Of a stretch of 64,000 nucleotides of DNA, positions 36,393-45,516 are shown piece after piece. A program made the translations under genes and the position numbers. The stretch comes from Thermodesulfobacterium hydrogeniphilum (lineage in GTDB: Bacteria; Desulfobacterota; Thermodesulfobacteria; Thermodesulfobacteriales; Thermodesulfobacteriaceae). The DNA is taken from positions 1-64,000 of the forward strand of contig NZ_JQKW01000011.1 in the NCBI RefSeq assembly GCF_000746255.1. Direction: 5' to 3'. The notes beneath the pieces were generated by a model. That model did no database searches. It was not told the DNA's origin and worked only from the letters and a program-made list of their open reading frames with translations. The first letter of the stretch is position 1; every line of letters begins with the position of its first letter.

Positions 36393-37601
36393 TTAATCGT
36401 TATTTTTTAACAATCTATTTATAAGAAGAAGATAGTCTCTTAAATGTCTGATAATTAAAAATCTATGTCTGACTCTTTCTTTAGCATGAAATCCCATAGT
36501 TTTTCTAATTTCAGGATTTGCCAGAAGATATCTTATACGAACTGCTGTGCCTTCTATACTATTTACCAAATATCCTGTAATTCCATGAACAATTTGGCGT
36601 TTTATTCCACCTACATTAGAACCTATCACAGGTTTAGCTTTCCACATAGCCTCTGAAACAACTAAGCCAAAACCCTCTTTTAAAGACTTCTGAACCACTA
36701 CAGTTGCTCCTCTTTGAAAGGCATTTATTTCTTTGTGACTATTAGGAGGAAGATTTAAAATAAATATATCTTTATCACCTGTAGCGAAATTTAAAAGTTC
36801 CTTGTATACCTGTTCCCCCTCTGGGTCATCTGGAGCAAAAGCTCCTACTAAAACAACTTGACAATCATATTTCTTTTTAACCAATTTATAAGCCTTTAAC
36901 ACTCCAAAAGGATCCTTTAACCTATCAAAACGAGAAACCTGTAAAATAATGGGTTTTTCTGGATTTATACCAAATCTGGTTAAGGTATTTATAATTTCTT
37001 CTTGAGACAACTCTATATGCTTAGGATGAAGAGGATCTATAGAGGGAGCAATAATATAAGTAGGTATAGTAATCCCTTCATAAGCAAATTCAGGCATATG
37101 GAAAATACAGGCATCATAAGCATTCAAAAAATTTTCCAAAAAATGCCAGGCTTTGGGATCAGGAGTAGAAGTGTCTATATGACATCTCCAAATCCACTTC
37201 TGTCCAGGTTGTTTTTTAATAACAAGCCCCATAGGTTGGGGATCATGAATAAAAATTACATCATAATTTTCTGTATCTATTTGATTCATATTTTCATAAG
37301 TAATTTTCAAATAATAAACTATCTCATCACTATTTATTTCCTCTTTTCCTGGCATGTGAAGAAGATTATGTAATTTTTTAGTAAAATTAAAAAAAGTTCT
37401 GTCTCCTTTTATAATCTGCCAGTCTGTTTCAATACCAAGTTCATTCATAAGGGGAACTAATCTATTTAAGATTTCAGCAACTCCTCCTCCTTCTTTAGTA
37501 GAATTTACATGGAGAACTTTTATTCCTTTAAGTTTTCTACTTATTAAAAATAATTCATCTATAAATTCTTCACCTATGTAAGGAATATACTTTTCAATCA
37601 T
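36393..37601 (-). CDS. treT: Trehalose synthase, TreT-type glycosyltransferase
   Basis: This 402-residue GT4-family enzyme has the N-terminal KGIKVLHVNSTKEGGGVAEIL and the DWQIIKGDRTFFNFTKKLHN segment characteristic of archaeal/thermophile TreT. It also has RCHIDTSTPDPKAW, LQVSRFDRLKDPFGVL and the catalytic EGFGLVVSEAMWKAKPVIGS motif. TreT makes trehalose reversibly from nucleotide-diphosphoglucose and glucose. The gene overlaps the upstream unknown gene by four bases and lies in one operon with the OtsA-OtsB fusion. Confidence 0.9.
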   Translation of the reverse strand: MIEKYIPYIGEEFIDELFLISRKLKGIKVLHVNSTKEGGGVAEILNRLVPLMNELGIETDWQIIKGDRTFFNFTKKLHNLLHMPGKEEINSDEIVYYLKITYENMNQIDTENYDVIFIHDPQPMGLVIKKQPGQKWIWRCHIDTSTPDPKAWHFLENFLNAYDACIFHMPEFAYEGITIPTYIIAPSIDPLHPKHIELSQEEIINTLTRFGINPEKPIILQVSRFDRLKDPFGVLKAYKLVKKKYDCQVVLVGAFAPDDPEGEQVYKELLNFATGDKDIFILNLPPNSHKEINAFQRGATVVVQKSLKEGFGLVVSEAMWKAKPVIGSNVGGIKRQIVHGITGYLVNSIEGTAVRIRYLLANPEIRKTMGFHAKERVRHRFLIIRHLRDYLLLINRLLKNND

Positions 37602-38221
37602 TTTTTATCTTCCAGTATGTTTAGTATTTTTTTCTTTATATCATATAAATTATCACTATAAATATCTAATTTATTAATAAACTCAGCCTTTTTAGCCTCT
37701 CCTATGCTTATTAACCATTCTGAATAATCATTTATTAGTGATTTCTTTTCTAATTTAGAGGTAATAAGATGATAAAATAAAGAATTTATAGAAGAATTTT
37801 TAAAACCTTCTATAAACTCTTTTAAATCCTTAGCCTGATATCCAAGCTCTAAAATCTGTCTTTCTGCTTTTCTAAAATAAAAAGGTGTCAATTCTCTTTT
37901 TATTTTTTCATCATAATTGGTTTCCAAAATATGAACTAAATCCCTTCTTAGGTCTTCTAAATCATAATAATCAACAGGATCTATAGCAGAAATTTTTTCA
38001 GCTAATAAAATATAATTATTTTTATACAACCAATAAGCAAAACTATTAGAATAATGCACAGGAAGATCATGGTATTTAAACATATTTATATAAACATGAT
38101 AAAAGAGGGATAATTTATCAATAACTTTTAAAGCTTCAATAAAATCTCTTATGGTATAAACTTTTATTCCTGTATATTTAGAAATCCAAAGCTCTGTTTT
38201 AAATATAAAAGAATTACCCAT
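37598..38221 (-). CDS. Unknown protein of the trehalose operon (DUF5752-like)
   Basis: This 207-residue, probably soluble and largely helical protein has no signal peptide or membrane helix. Features are FIFKTELWISKYTGIKVYTIRDF, the VYINMFKYHDLPVHYSNSFAYWL segment and a charged helical C-terminus. I associate it tentatively with DUF5752, a family encoded beside trehalose or glycosyltransferase genes, but could not verify this. It is wedged between the OtsA-OtsB gene (two-base gap) and treT (four-base overlap). An accessory or regulatory role in trehalose synthesis is inferred from that position only. Confidence 0.65.
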   Translation of the reverse strand: MGNSFIFKTELWISKYTGIKVYTIRDFIEALKVIDKLSLFYHVYINMFKYHDLPVHYSNSFAYWLYKNNYILLAEKISAIDPVDYYDLEDLRRDLVHILETNYDEKIKRELTPFYFRKAERQILELGYQAKDLKEFIEGFKNSSINSLFYHLITSKLEKKSLINDYSEWLISIGEAKKAEFINKLDIYSDNLYDIKKKILNILEDKK

Positions 38222-38223
38222 CT

Positions 38224-40407
38224 TTATTCCACCAAATTTTTAAGAAGTTTTCTTACATCTTTGTATGATTTGGCACTATATTTAGCTAAGGATTTTCCTA
38301 ATCCAACTTTTATGGTAATAGCCTCCTCAGGTAACGCTCTAAATAAATCTTCATCTGTTATATCATCTCCAATAGCTAAAATAAAATCGTAATTTTTTTC
38401 TTTTAAAAAGATATTAGCAGCTACGCCTTTGTCAATACCTGCAGGTCTAACTTCTACAACTTTATTTCCTAAAAGGACATTTGCCTGCATGTTTCCTGTT
38501 AAAATTAATAATTCATCAATTAGTTCAGCTACTCTTAAACTTGCCAATTCTGGATCAGCATTTCTATAATGAAAAACTATAGAAAATTCTTTTTCTTCTA
38601 TAAAAGACTGAGGTAAACGATCCACATAAATTTCCATAATATTTCTGATAGGTTCTTTAAAATCAGGAGATATATTGACCATAGGTTCCCAATCAGAATT
38701 GTATTTTTTAATAAATATACCGTGCTCTGAAATGAAATTGACCTTTATTCCACTAAACCATCTTACAAGATCTTCTTTTTTTCTTCCGGATATTATAACA
38801 ATATCTGTATTAGGAAGATTAGAAATTTGTTCCAAAAGGTTTTTTATTTCTCTATCCGGAATAGCTAAGGATGGTTTGGAAACTATAGCTACTAAAGTCC
38901 CATCATAATCTAAAAACAAAATCCTGTTAGATGCCCTCTGAAATTTTTCTTTGATTTGATGAATAATAGCTTCGTTTAAAAATTTTGTATTTAATTTCTC
39001 TTTTGTTTCTATTAAATATTTTAATGTGTTAAAAAAATCCTGACCCCATTTAACAATATCATATCTTCTAAGTCTCTCCTGCATGATAGAAAGTCTTTCT
39101 TTTTGTTCTTCTCTTGGCATTTCTATAGCTTTTTCTATAGCATAGGAAAGTTCGCTTATAGAATTGGGATTTACTATTAATGCTTCCCCTAACTCCTTAG
39201 CACTTCCTGCAAACTCTGATAAAATAATCACTCCTTTTAAATCTTTTCTTGAAGCTACAAATTCCTTAGCTATAAGGTTCATTCCATCTTTTAAAGGTGT
39301 TACTAATATAGCATTGCAAGCTAAATAATGAGCTGTAAGTTCTTCAAAATTAAGAGAACGATAGTAATATAATACTGGAACCCAATCAATTTTACCAAAT
39401 TTTCCATTTATTTCACTTATCTTTTCTTCTAACTGTTTTTTCATTCTTTGATAATGTTCTACCCCTTCCCTGGAAGGAACCACCACCATTATAAGAACAA
39501 CTTTCCCCCTTAAATCAGGTCTTCTAATTAAAAGATCTTCAAAAGCAAGAAGTCTATTGTAAATTCCTTTAGTATAATCCAATCTATCTACAGAAAAAAT
39601 TATTCTTTTATCTTTAAGTTGATATTGGATAGTTTTGAGTATACTTTTTACATTCTCATTTTCACAGGCATTAAAAAACAAGTCAAAATCAATTCCCATA
39701 GGGAAGGTATCAACTTTTACAAGTCTATTTTTATATAAGATATCTCCCATTTTATGGTCAATTCCTAAGGTGCGAGAAAGACTTCTTAAAAAATTGGTAG
39801 TGTATTCATAGGTATGAAATCCTATAAGATCACATCCTAAAAGTCCTACTAAAATTTCTCTTCTCCAAGGAAGTTGCATAAATACTTCTGGTGGAGGGAA
39901 AGGTATATGTAAAAAGAAACCAAGCATAATATTAGGAAATTTCTCTCTTAATAAGGACGGTAGAAGCATGAGATGATAATCATGAATCCATACTATAGAA
40001 TTTTCATCCACATGTTTTACAGTCTCTTCAAAAAAAATCTGATTCACAGTAACATAACTATTCCAATAAGTCTCTTCATACACTACATAACTTGGGAAAC
40101 TGTGAAAAAGAGGCCAGAGAGTTTTATTGCAAAAACCATTGTAAAATTTATCTAACAATTTAGCAGGAACTGAAACTGGATAGCAATTTATATCTTTGCT
40201 TTTTTCCTTTATTATTTCAAATTTCTTTTTATCAAAGTGAGAACCAGGCCATCCAATCCAAGTATAATTATTTATATTGGACTTTTTTAGAAAAGTTTCT
40301 AAACCAGAAACTAATCCACCCGGGCTTTTAACAAAAGTAAGATCCTTTTTAACACTAAAAGGAAGTCTATTAGCTACAATTATAAGTTTTTCATTAAAAA
40401 AATTCAT
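38224..40407 (-). CDS. otsA: Bifunctional trehalose-6-phosphate synthase/phosphatase
   Basis: This 727-residue fusion has residues 1 to about 470 as a GT20 trehalose-6-phosphate synthase (VANRLPFSV; SPGGLVSGLE; WIHDYHLMLLPSLLR; FSVDRLDYTKGI; the TPLKDGMNLIAKEFVA nucleotide-sugar site). Residues about 495-727 form a HAD trehalose-6-phosphate phosphatase (RILFLDYDGTLVAI; IISGRKKEDL; AIGDDITDEDLFRAL). It makes trehalose from UDP/ADP-glucose and glucose-6-phosphate in one polypeptide. The OtsA and OtsB halves are in the order known from some archaea, clostridia and plants. Confidence 0.94.
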   Translation of the reverse strand: MNFFNEKLIIVANRLPFSVKKDLTFVKSPGGLVSGLETFLKKSNINNYTWIGWPGSHFDKKKFEIIKEKSKDINCYPVSVPAKLLDKFYNGFCNKTLWPLFHSFPSYVVYEETYWNSYVTVNQIFFEETVKHVDENSIVWIHDYHLMLLPSLLREKFPNIMLGFFLHIPFPPPEVFMQLPWRREILVGLLGCDLIGFHTYEYTTNFLRSLSRTLGIDHKMGDILYKNRLVKVDTFPMGIDFDLFFNACENENVKSILKTIQYQLKDKRIIFSVDRLDYTKGIYNRLLAFEDLLIRRPDLRGKVVLIMVVVPSREGVEHYQRMKKQLEEKISEINGKFGKIDWVPVLYYYRSLNFEELTAHYLACNAILVTPLKDGMNLIAKEFVASRKDLKGVIILSEFAGSAKELGEALIVNPNSISELSYAIEKAIEMPREEQKERLSIMQERLRRYDIVKWGQDFFNTLKYLIETKEKLNTKFLNEAIIHQIKEKFQRASNRILFLDYDGTLVAIVSKPSLAIPDREIKNLLEQISNLPNTDIVIISGRKKEDLVRWFSGIKVNFISEHGIFIKKYNSDWEPMVNISPDFKEPIRNIMEIYVDRLPQSFIEEKEFSIVFHYRNADPELASLRVAELIDELLILTGNMQANVLLGNKVVEVRPAGIDKGVAANIFLKEKNYDFILAIGDDITDEDLFRALPEEAITIKVGLGKSLAKYSAKSYKDVRKLLKNLVE

Positions 40408-40442
40408 AATATAATTTTTTATAAATGTTATCTTTTTAGTTT

Positions 40443-40964
40443 TTATTTAAAAACAATTTCTACTTTATCGGGAGAAATTTTTCTAACATTTAAGTTTTCT
40501 TTAAAATACTTTCCTACTCCTTTTACAAGACTTGCTACTAAATCTATTAATCTTCTTGGTGATTCATAGGTCATTATAAGAGTTTTATCATCTTTCCATT
40601 CATATTTAAATCTAGGTGGCTTGGCACCAGGCATAGATTTGGTAGTAAGGACATGAACTTTATCCATTTTTAGAAGAAAATCTTTGGCAGATTTAGCCTG
40701 ATTATAAAAAGGAGCATATAACTTAGGAGCAAAAGAACAAGCCCAATATTCTCCAAAAGCATCAAAAGCCTGCTGTAATGAAATATTAAGCTCTTTACAT
40801 AAAATATTTATAATTTTTAAAACATCATTATCATTTATATCTTGAGTAGGTAAAAACATTGTACCCTTAGGAAAACCAGATTTTTGAAGAATATCATCCC
40901 ATTTTTCTTTACCAAATTTTTCTTTCACCATCTCTGCAAGAGCATTGGCTATAACACCTTTCAT
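40443..40964 (-). CDS. Stand-alone H-NOX heme nitric oxide/oxygen-binding protein
   Basis: This is a 173-residue protein from ATG 40964, chosen because AGAAGGTGG lies six bases upstream and family members start MKG. An in-frame TTG two codons earlier is less likely. The proximal heme ligand is H104 (DKVHVLTT), followed by PGAKPPRF. The heme-propionate motif YxSxR is intact as Y133, S135 and R137. H-NOX proteins sense NO or O2 and normally act on a kinase or cyclase partner. Here the domain is separate, with no kinase adjacent; the nearest GGDEF protein is 10 kb away. Confidence 0.88.
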   Translation of the reverse strand: MKGVIANALAEMVKEKFGKEKWDDILQKSGFPKGTMFLPTQDINDNDVLKIINILCKELNISLQQAFDAFGEYWACSFAPKLYAPFYNQAKSAKDFLLKMDKVHVLTTKSMPGAKPPRFKYEWKDDKTLIMTYESPRRLIDLVASLVKGVGKYFKENLNVRKISPDKVEIVFK

Positions 40965-41100
40965 TTGCAACCACCTTCTTAAATTTTTAAATTCTATTTT
41001 ACATATTTAGTCAAATAAGTCAATTATAATAGATTTGAATTTTTTAAGATTTTTACCATTTTTTTTTAAATGTATTAAAATAATATTTTATAAAAAACAC

Positions 41101-41128
41101 TTGCTCTTATTTCAATTTATTGTAAAAT
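41101..41128 (+). promoter_or_regulatory. Candidate promoter of the thiamine-binding-like gene
   Basis: TTGCTC (41101-41106) and TAAAAT (41123-41128) have a 16-base spacer. The ATG at 41139 is only ten bases beyond the -10 box and there is no Shine-Dalgarno site, so the mRNA would have almost no leader. Confidence 0.45.
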
Positions 41129-41138
41129 TGGATTTACT

Positions 41139-41462
41139 ATGAGTATACTGGTTTCTCTTAGTATATTTCCTTTAGACAAAGGAGAAAGTGTTAGTACCTA
41201 TGTAGCAAGAATTCTTGAAACAATTGATAAATCAGGTATCCCTTATAAACTCACTCCTATGGATACAGTTATAGAGGTTGACGATGAAGAACTTGATAAA
41301 ATTTTAAGTCTCATTAAAGAGAGTATAAGAGTTTTAGAAAAAGATTGTAATAGAATTATAGTAAATATAAAAATGGATTATCGAAAGGGCAGAAAGGGTG
41401 GTTTAACTCAAAAGCAGAAATCTGTAGAGGAAAAAGTAGGAAGATCTCTTGATAAAGCTTAG
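41139..41462 (+). CDS. MTH1187/YkoF-family thiamine-binding-like protein
   Basis: This 107-residue single-domain protein of the DUF77/MTH1187 family has SLSIFPLDKGESVSTYVARILETI near the N-terminus, YKLTPMDTVIE in the middle and RIIVNIKMDYRKGR near the end. The small ferredoxin-like fold oligomerises, and some members bind hydroxymethylpyrimidine or thiamine. The ligand here is not proven. It lies directly before argG. Confidence 0.88.
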   Translation: MSILVSLSIFPLDKGESVSTYVARILETIDKSGIPYKLTPMDTVIEVDDEELDKILSLIKESIRVLEKDCNRIIVNIKMDYRKGRKGGLTQKQKSVEEKVGRSLDKA

Positions 41463-41477
41463 TTGGAGGATCCCTTT

Positions 41478-42683
41478 TTGAAACCAAAAAAGATAGTTTT
41501 AGCTTATTCTGGTGGTTTAGATACTTCTGTTATTCTTAAGTGGCTTATTGAAAAATATCAATGTCCTGTTATTGCCTATTGTGCTAATCTTGGTCAGGAA
41601 GAGGATTGGGAAGAAATCAGAGAAAAAGGTCTTAAATGTGGAGCAGAAAAAGTAATTATAAAAGATTTAAGAGAAGAATTTGTTAAAAATTATGTTTTTT
41701 TTGCTATAAAAGCTGGAGCAGTTTATGAATCCTGGTATCTAATGGGAACATCTTTAGCCCGTCCTCTTATTGCTAAGGAACAGGTTAAAATTGCTAAGGA
41801 AGAAGGAGCAGATGCAGTAGCTCATGGAGCTACTGGTAAAGGAAATGATCAGGTCAGATTTGAGTTAACTTATTCTGCTTTGGCTCCAGATTTAAAAGTA
41901 ATTGCTCCTTGGAGAGAATGGAATTTCAAAGGAAGATCTGATCTTATAGAATATGCTAAAAAACATGGAATACCTGTTCCTGTAACCCCTGAAAAGCCTT
42001 ATAGTATAGATGCTAATCTTTTTCATATAAGTTATGAAGGTGGTATATTAGAGGATTTATGGAATGAGCCTCCAGAAGATATGTTTATTATGACTATCTC
42101 TCCTGAAAAAGCACCTGATAAACCTGAATATATAGAAATAGATTTTAAAGAAGGTGAACCAGTAGCTATAAATGGAGAAAAATTAAATCCTGTTGAACTG
42201 CTTTTCAAACTTAATAAAATCGGTGGAAAACACGGAATAGGTAGAGTTGATATGGTAGAAAATCGTTTTGTTGGAATAAAAAGCAGAGGAATTTATGAAA
42301 CCCCTGGTGGAACCATTCTTCATGCAGCACACAGAGCTTTGGAACAGATCACCCTTGATAGAGAAGTTATGAGACTTAAAGATATTCTTATGCCCAAAAT
42401 CGCAGAACTTATTTATTATGGTTTCTGGTTTAGCCCAGAATTCCAGTCTTTAAAAGCTTTTATAGAAAAAACTCAGGAAAGAGTTACAGGAACTGTAAAA
42501 CTTAAACTTTATAAAGGTAATGTAATAATAGCAGGAAGAAAAAGTCCCTACAGCCTTTATAAAAAAGAGCTTGCTTCTTTTGAAGAAAAAGAAGGCTATA
42601 ATCCAAAAGATGCAGAAGGTTTTATAAGACTCCAAGGGTTAAGACTGAAAATTAACAACATTTTACATGGAGGGGAACTATGA
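41478..42683 (+). CDS. argG: Argininosuccinate synthase
   Basis: This 401-residue enzyme joins citrulline and aspartate with ATP in arginine synthesis. It begins with [20 protein letters not shown], the PP-loop. It also has [49 protein letters not shown] and [15 protein letters not shown] place the start at TTG 41478, preceded at eight bases by GGAGG. A TTG at 41463 in the same frame has that site inside the gene. It begins 15 bases after the upstream stop and overlaps the transaldolase gene by four bases. Confidence 0.95.
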   Translation: MKPKKIVLAYSGGLDTSVILKWLIEKYQCPVIAYCANLGQEEDWEEIREKGLKCGAEKVIIKDLREEFVKNYVFFAIKAGAVYESWYLMGTSLARPLIAKEQVKIAKEEGADAVAHGATGKGNDQVRFELTYSALAPDLKVIAPWREWNFKGRSDLIEYAKKHGIPVPVTPEKPYSIDANLFHISYEGGILEDLWNEPPEDMFIMTISPEKAPDKPEYIEIDFKEGEPVAINGEKLNPVELLFKLNKIGGKHGIGRVDMVENRFVGIKSRGIYETPGGTILHAAHRALEQITLDREVMRLKDILMPKIAELIYYGFWFSPEFQSLKAFIEKTQERVTGTVKLKLYKGNVIIAGRKSPYSLYKKELASFEEKEGYNPKDAEGFIRLQGLRLKINNILHGGEL

Positions 42684-43336
42684 AAATATTTGTGGATACA
42701 GCTCAGATAGAAGAAATTAGAAAAGTAAAAGAATGGGGTATTTTAGATGGAATTACTACTAATCCGACTCTTCTTTCTAAAACTGGTAAGCCCTGGAAAG
42801 AAGCAGCTATGGAGATTTTAAAAGAAGTCTCAGATAAACCAGTATCATTAGAAGTAATAGCTACTGATTTTGAAGGCATGGTTAAAGAAGCCAAAGAACT
42901 TGCTAAAATGGGAGATAATGTAGTTATAAAAATACCTTTTACTGTAGAGGGAACAAAAGCAATTAAAGCTCTGGTTTCAGAAGGTATAAAAGTTAATGTA
43001 ACTTTGGTTTTTTCTCCTTTACAGGCTTTAATCGCTGCAAAAGCTGGAGCTACTTATGTTTCTCCTTTTATAGGAAGACTTGATGATATTTCTCATGATG
43101 GAATAAGTATGTTAGAAGAAATTATTCAGATTTATGATGTTTATGGTTTTGAGACCGAAATTATAGCAGCAAGTATTCGCCATGTAGATCATGTAAGAAG
43201 GTGTGCTTTGCTCGGAGTGGATATCGCCACTATACCTTTTAAAGTTATACAGCAGATGTTTAAACATCCTCTTACAGATATTGGATTAACGAAATTTTTG
43301 GAAGATGCTAAAAAAGCCAATATAAGTATTATTTAA
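42680..43336 (+). CDS. tal: Transaldolase / fructose-6-phosphate aldolase family
   Basis: This 218-residue short transaldolase (TalC/FSA type) has [13 protein letters not shown] at the start. It is followed by [12 protein letters not shown], the Schiff-base lysine segment [34 protein letters not shown] and FIGRLDDI. It acts in the pentose phosphate pathway. Whether it is a transaldolase or an aldolase depends on a few active-site residues that I cannot settle. The ATGA overlap with argG and the one-base overlap with the next gene indicate one transcript. Confidence 0.92.
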   Translation: MKIFVDTAQIEEIRKVKEWGILDGITTNPTLLSKTGKPWKEAAMEILKEVSDKPVSLEVIATDFEGMVKEAKELAKMGDNVVIKIPFTVEGTKAIKALVSEGIKVNVTLVFSPLQALIAAKAGATYVSPFIGRLDDISHDGISMLEEIIQIYDVYGFETEIIAASIRHVDHVRRCALLGVDIATIPFKVIQQMFKHPLTDIGLTKFLEDAKKANISII

Positions 43337-43911
43337 TGCTGGATCTTTTAGCTGATATAGATATTAAACTGTTTTATCTAATCAATCATTTTCATGTATC
43401 TATTTTAGATTTACTTTTACCTTTATTTAGTAAATCTGATTTTATATATATTTTTTATTCTATTACTGGTAGTTTTTTGTTATTAAAATATTCTATTAAA
43501 AAAAGCTTGATTATTTACTTATTTTTTATTATAGGGTTTCTTTGGGTGGATTTTAGTTGTGCCAAGATTTTAAAGCCTTATTTTCAAAGAAAAAGACCTT
43601 TTGTAAGTATAAATAAAGTTTATTATTATTCTGAAGGAAGCTTTCAGATTTTAGATAGACCTTTAAATAAACATACAAGTTACAGTTTTCCTTCTAACCA
43701 TGCTTCTAATGTAGGGTATGCTTCTTCTTTTTTAAGTTTTTATTTTCCAAAAGTCAGTTTTCTTTGGATTTTGTTTGCTTTAATTGTTGGTTGGTCCCGT
43801 ATTTATTTAGGAGTGCATTTTCTCTCTGATATTTTGGCAGGTTATTTTTATGGATTTTTTTGGGCTTTTATTTTTTACCAAATAACAAAATTACCACTTC
43901 GTAAGTGGTAA
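43336..43911 (+). CDS. PAP2-superfamily membrane phosphatase
   Basis: This 191-residue protein has about five membrane helices. The phosphatase signature is in three parts: KPYFQRKRPF, SFPSNHASNVG and SRIYLGVHFLSDILAGYFYG. Such enzymes dephosphorylate lipid pyrophosphates (undecaprenyl diphosphate), phosphatidyl lipids or lipid A. The substrate is unknown. The terminator stem overlaps its last codons. Confidence 0.9.
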   Translation: MLDLLADIDIKLFYLINHFHVSILDLLLPLFSKSDFIYIFYSITGSFLLLKYSIKKSLIIYLFFIIGFLWVDFSCAKILKPYFQRKRPFVSINKVYYYSEGSFQILDRPLNKHTSYSFPSNHASNVGYASSFLSFYFPKVSFLWILFALIVGWSRIYLGVHFLSDILAGYFYGFFWAFIFYQITKLPLRKW

Positions 43912-43915
43912 TTTT
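43887..43915 (+). terminator. Terminator of the argG-tal-PAP2 operon
   Basis: A 13-bp stem (AAAATTACCACTT and complement) with a CGT loop ends in TTTTT. It overlaps the PAP2 stop codon at 43911. Confidence 0.82.
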
Positions 43916-43926
43916 TGGTAAAAATT

Positions 43927-43954
43927 TGACAAAAAAATTTTTGTTATTATTATA
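43927..43954 (+). promoter_or_regulatory. Promoter of flgM
   Basis: A perfect TTGACA (43927-43932) and TATTAT (43949-43954) have a 16-base spacer. A second TATAAT lies just downstream. TTGGAGG and the ATG at 43988 follow. It looks like sigma70 rather than a flagellar sigma28 promoter. Confidence 0.55.
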
Positions 43955-43987
43955 TAATTATAGAAGAATTAAAGTTGGAGGTATATT

Positions 43988-44341
43988 ATGCCGATAAATA
44001 ATATAAAAAATATACCAGAGGTGATGTATATGAAAATAAATAATATTGCTGGAAAAAATTTAGAAGATTTAAAAAATATAAAAGAAGCAAAAAAAAGAGA
44101 AAATGTAACTAATAAAATTGCTCCTCCTAAACAAAATTTGAGAACTAAAAATACTGAAACAGTTCGCCTTGCTTCTCAAAAAATGATTGAAAAAGCTGTA
44201 AAAAAAACTGGTAATATGCCAGAAATTAGAGAAGAAAAAGTAGCTCAAATAAAAGCCCAAGTTCAGGAAGGAACTTATAATGTCTCTAACAGAGAGATTG
44301 CCCGCTCTATGATTGGTAATTTACTTAATGAGATTGCTTAA
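43988..44341 (+). CDS. flgM: Anti-sigma28 factor FlgM
   Basis: This 117-residue, highly charged and mostly disordered protein has the FlgM domain in its C-terminal half: REEKVAQIKAQVQEGTYNVSNREIARSMI. FlgM holds the flagellar sigma factor FliA inactive until the hook is complete and is then exported. The N-terminus (residues 1-50) is a longer low-complexity Lys/Asn/Ile region than usual. It overlaps the convergent nitrilase-RfaE2 gene by 17 bases. It is the only flagellar gene in this window. Confidence 0.88.
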   Translation: MPINNIKNIPEVMYMKINNIAGKNLEDLKNIKEAKKRENVTNKIAPPKQNLRTKNTETVRLASQKMIEKAVKKTGNMPEIREEKVAQIKAQVQEGTYNVSNREIARSMIGNLLNEIA

Positions 44342-45506
44342 TTTTTTCAATAATTTTAGTAGTGGAAATATTATAAGAAAATTCAATCCTAACTACTTTT
44401 CCTCCATAACTTTTTACAAAGTTGGCTCCTACAATTTTGTCTTCATCCCAATCTGCACCTTTTACTAAAACGTCTGGTTTTAATTCTTTTATTAATCTTT
44501 CAGGGGTTTCCTCATCAAAAATTATAATGTAATCTACACATTCTAAAGCAGATAAGACCGAAGCCCTAAATGATTCATAATTTATAGGCCTTAAATCGCC
44601 TTTTATCTTTTTTATAGAAATGTCACTATTTAAACCAACTACCAAAATATCTCCCAAAGCCCTTGCTTTTTGTAAATAGTCTACATGCCCCGCATGTAAT
44701 ATATCAAAGCAACCATTAGTAAAAACCACTATCTGGCCTTTTTTTCTTCTTTCTTCAAGAATTTCTTTGACAGTTTCAAGAGATTTAACCTTACTTTTAT
44801 ATAATTTAAAATAAGGGGTCTTTAAAGGATAAGGTAGGTTTTCATCAAGAGTATCAAAATTAAAATTGATTATTGTTTCGTCTTTATATAACTCATTAAG
44901 TAATATCCCCTTAGGCGAAAATATAGCAGAATCTCCTAAAGCATTTATTCCTATTACATAGCATTGATTTTCTATAGCCCTTGCTTTTAACAAAGTTTTC
45001 CAATGATCTATTCTTTGAGATGGCCATTGGGCAAAAACTATAATAACATCAGTTCCTTGTTTTATTAATTCCCTTGCTATTTCAGGACTTCTTAATTCAA
45101 AACATATAATAATCCCAAATTTTAAATTTTTAATTTTTACCAATTCCCTTTTTTCTCCAGGAGAAAAAGGTTCATCTAATACAGGAAATAAAATGTTTTT
45201 TTCTGCAACAATTTTTATCTCTTGAGAAGTTAAAAGATAAATAGAATTACAAATTTTTCCATTTTTATAAAAAGGAGCACCTAAAATAAGGTATTGATTA
45301 TCTCTTAATAACTTTTGAATTTCAAAAAGCGATTTTTTAATCATTTTTTGAGAACAGGAAGTAAAATCAAATTTATAACCTGTTAGAGCTAATTCTGGCA
45401 ATAATAAAAGTTCAGCTTTGGAATTTTTAATAAAGTTTTTTATCTTTTTAATATTTTCTTCTAATTTTGAAGAATTTTGCATTTGAAAGACTTCAACACT
45501 TAACAT
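44325..45506 (-). CDS. Nitrilase domain fused to RfaE2-type heptose-phosphate adenylyltransferase
   Basis: This 393-residue single frame has a carbon-nitrogen hydrolase domain at residues 1 to about 225. The intact catalytic triad is E38 (LPELALTGY), K103 (AEKNILFP) and C135 (IIICFELRSPE). Residues about 240-393 are a nucleotidyltransferase of the HldE C-terminal/RfaE2 type, with VVFTNGCFDILHAGHVDYL and VKGADWDEDKIVG, ending ISTTKIIEKI. RfaE2 makes ADP-heptose for LPS. The amidase substrate is unknown. An AAAGGA site precedes the ATG. The fusion has no frame break. Confidence 0.9.
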   Translation of the reverse strand: MLSVEVFQMQNSSKLEENIKKIKNFIKNSKAELLLLPELALTGYKFDFTSCSQKMIKKSLFEIQKLLRDNQYLILGAPFYKNGKICNSIYLLTSQEIKIVAEKNILFPVLDEPFSPGEKRELVKIKNLKFGIIICFELRSPEIARELIKQGTDVIIVFAQWPSQRIDHWKTLLKARAIENQCYVIGINALGDSAIFSPKGILLNELYKDETIINFNFDTLDENLPYPLKTPYFKLYKSKVKSLETVKEILEERRKKGQIVVFTNGCFDILHAGHVDYLQKARALGDILVVGLNSDISIKKIKGDLRPINYESFRASVLSALECVDYIIIFDEETPERLIKELKPDVLVKGADWDEDKIVGANFVKSYGGKVVRIEFSYNISTTKIIEKIKQSH

Positions 45507-45516
45507 AAAAAATCCT

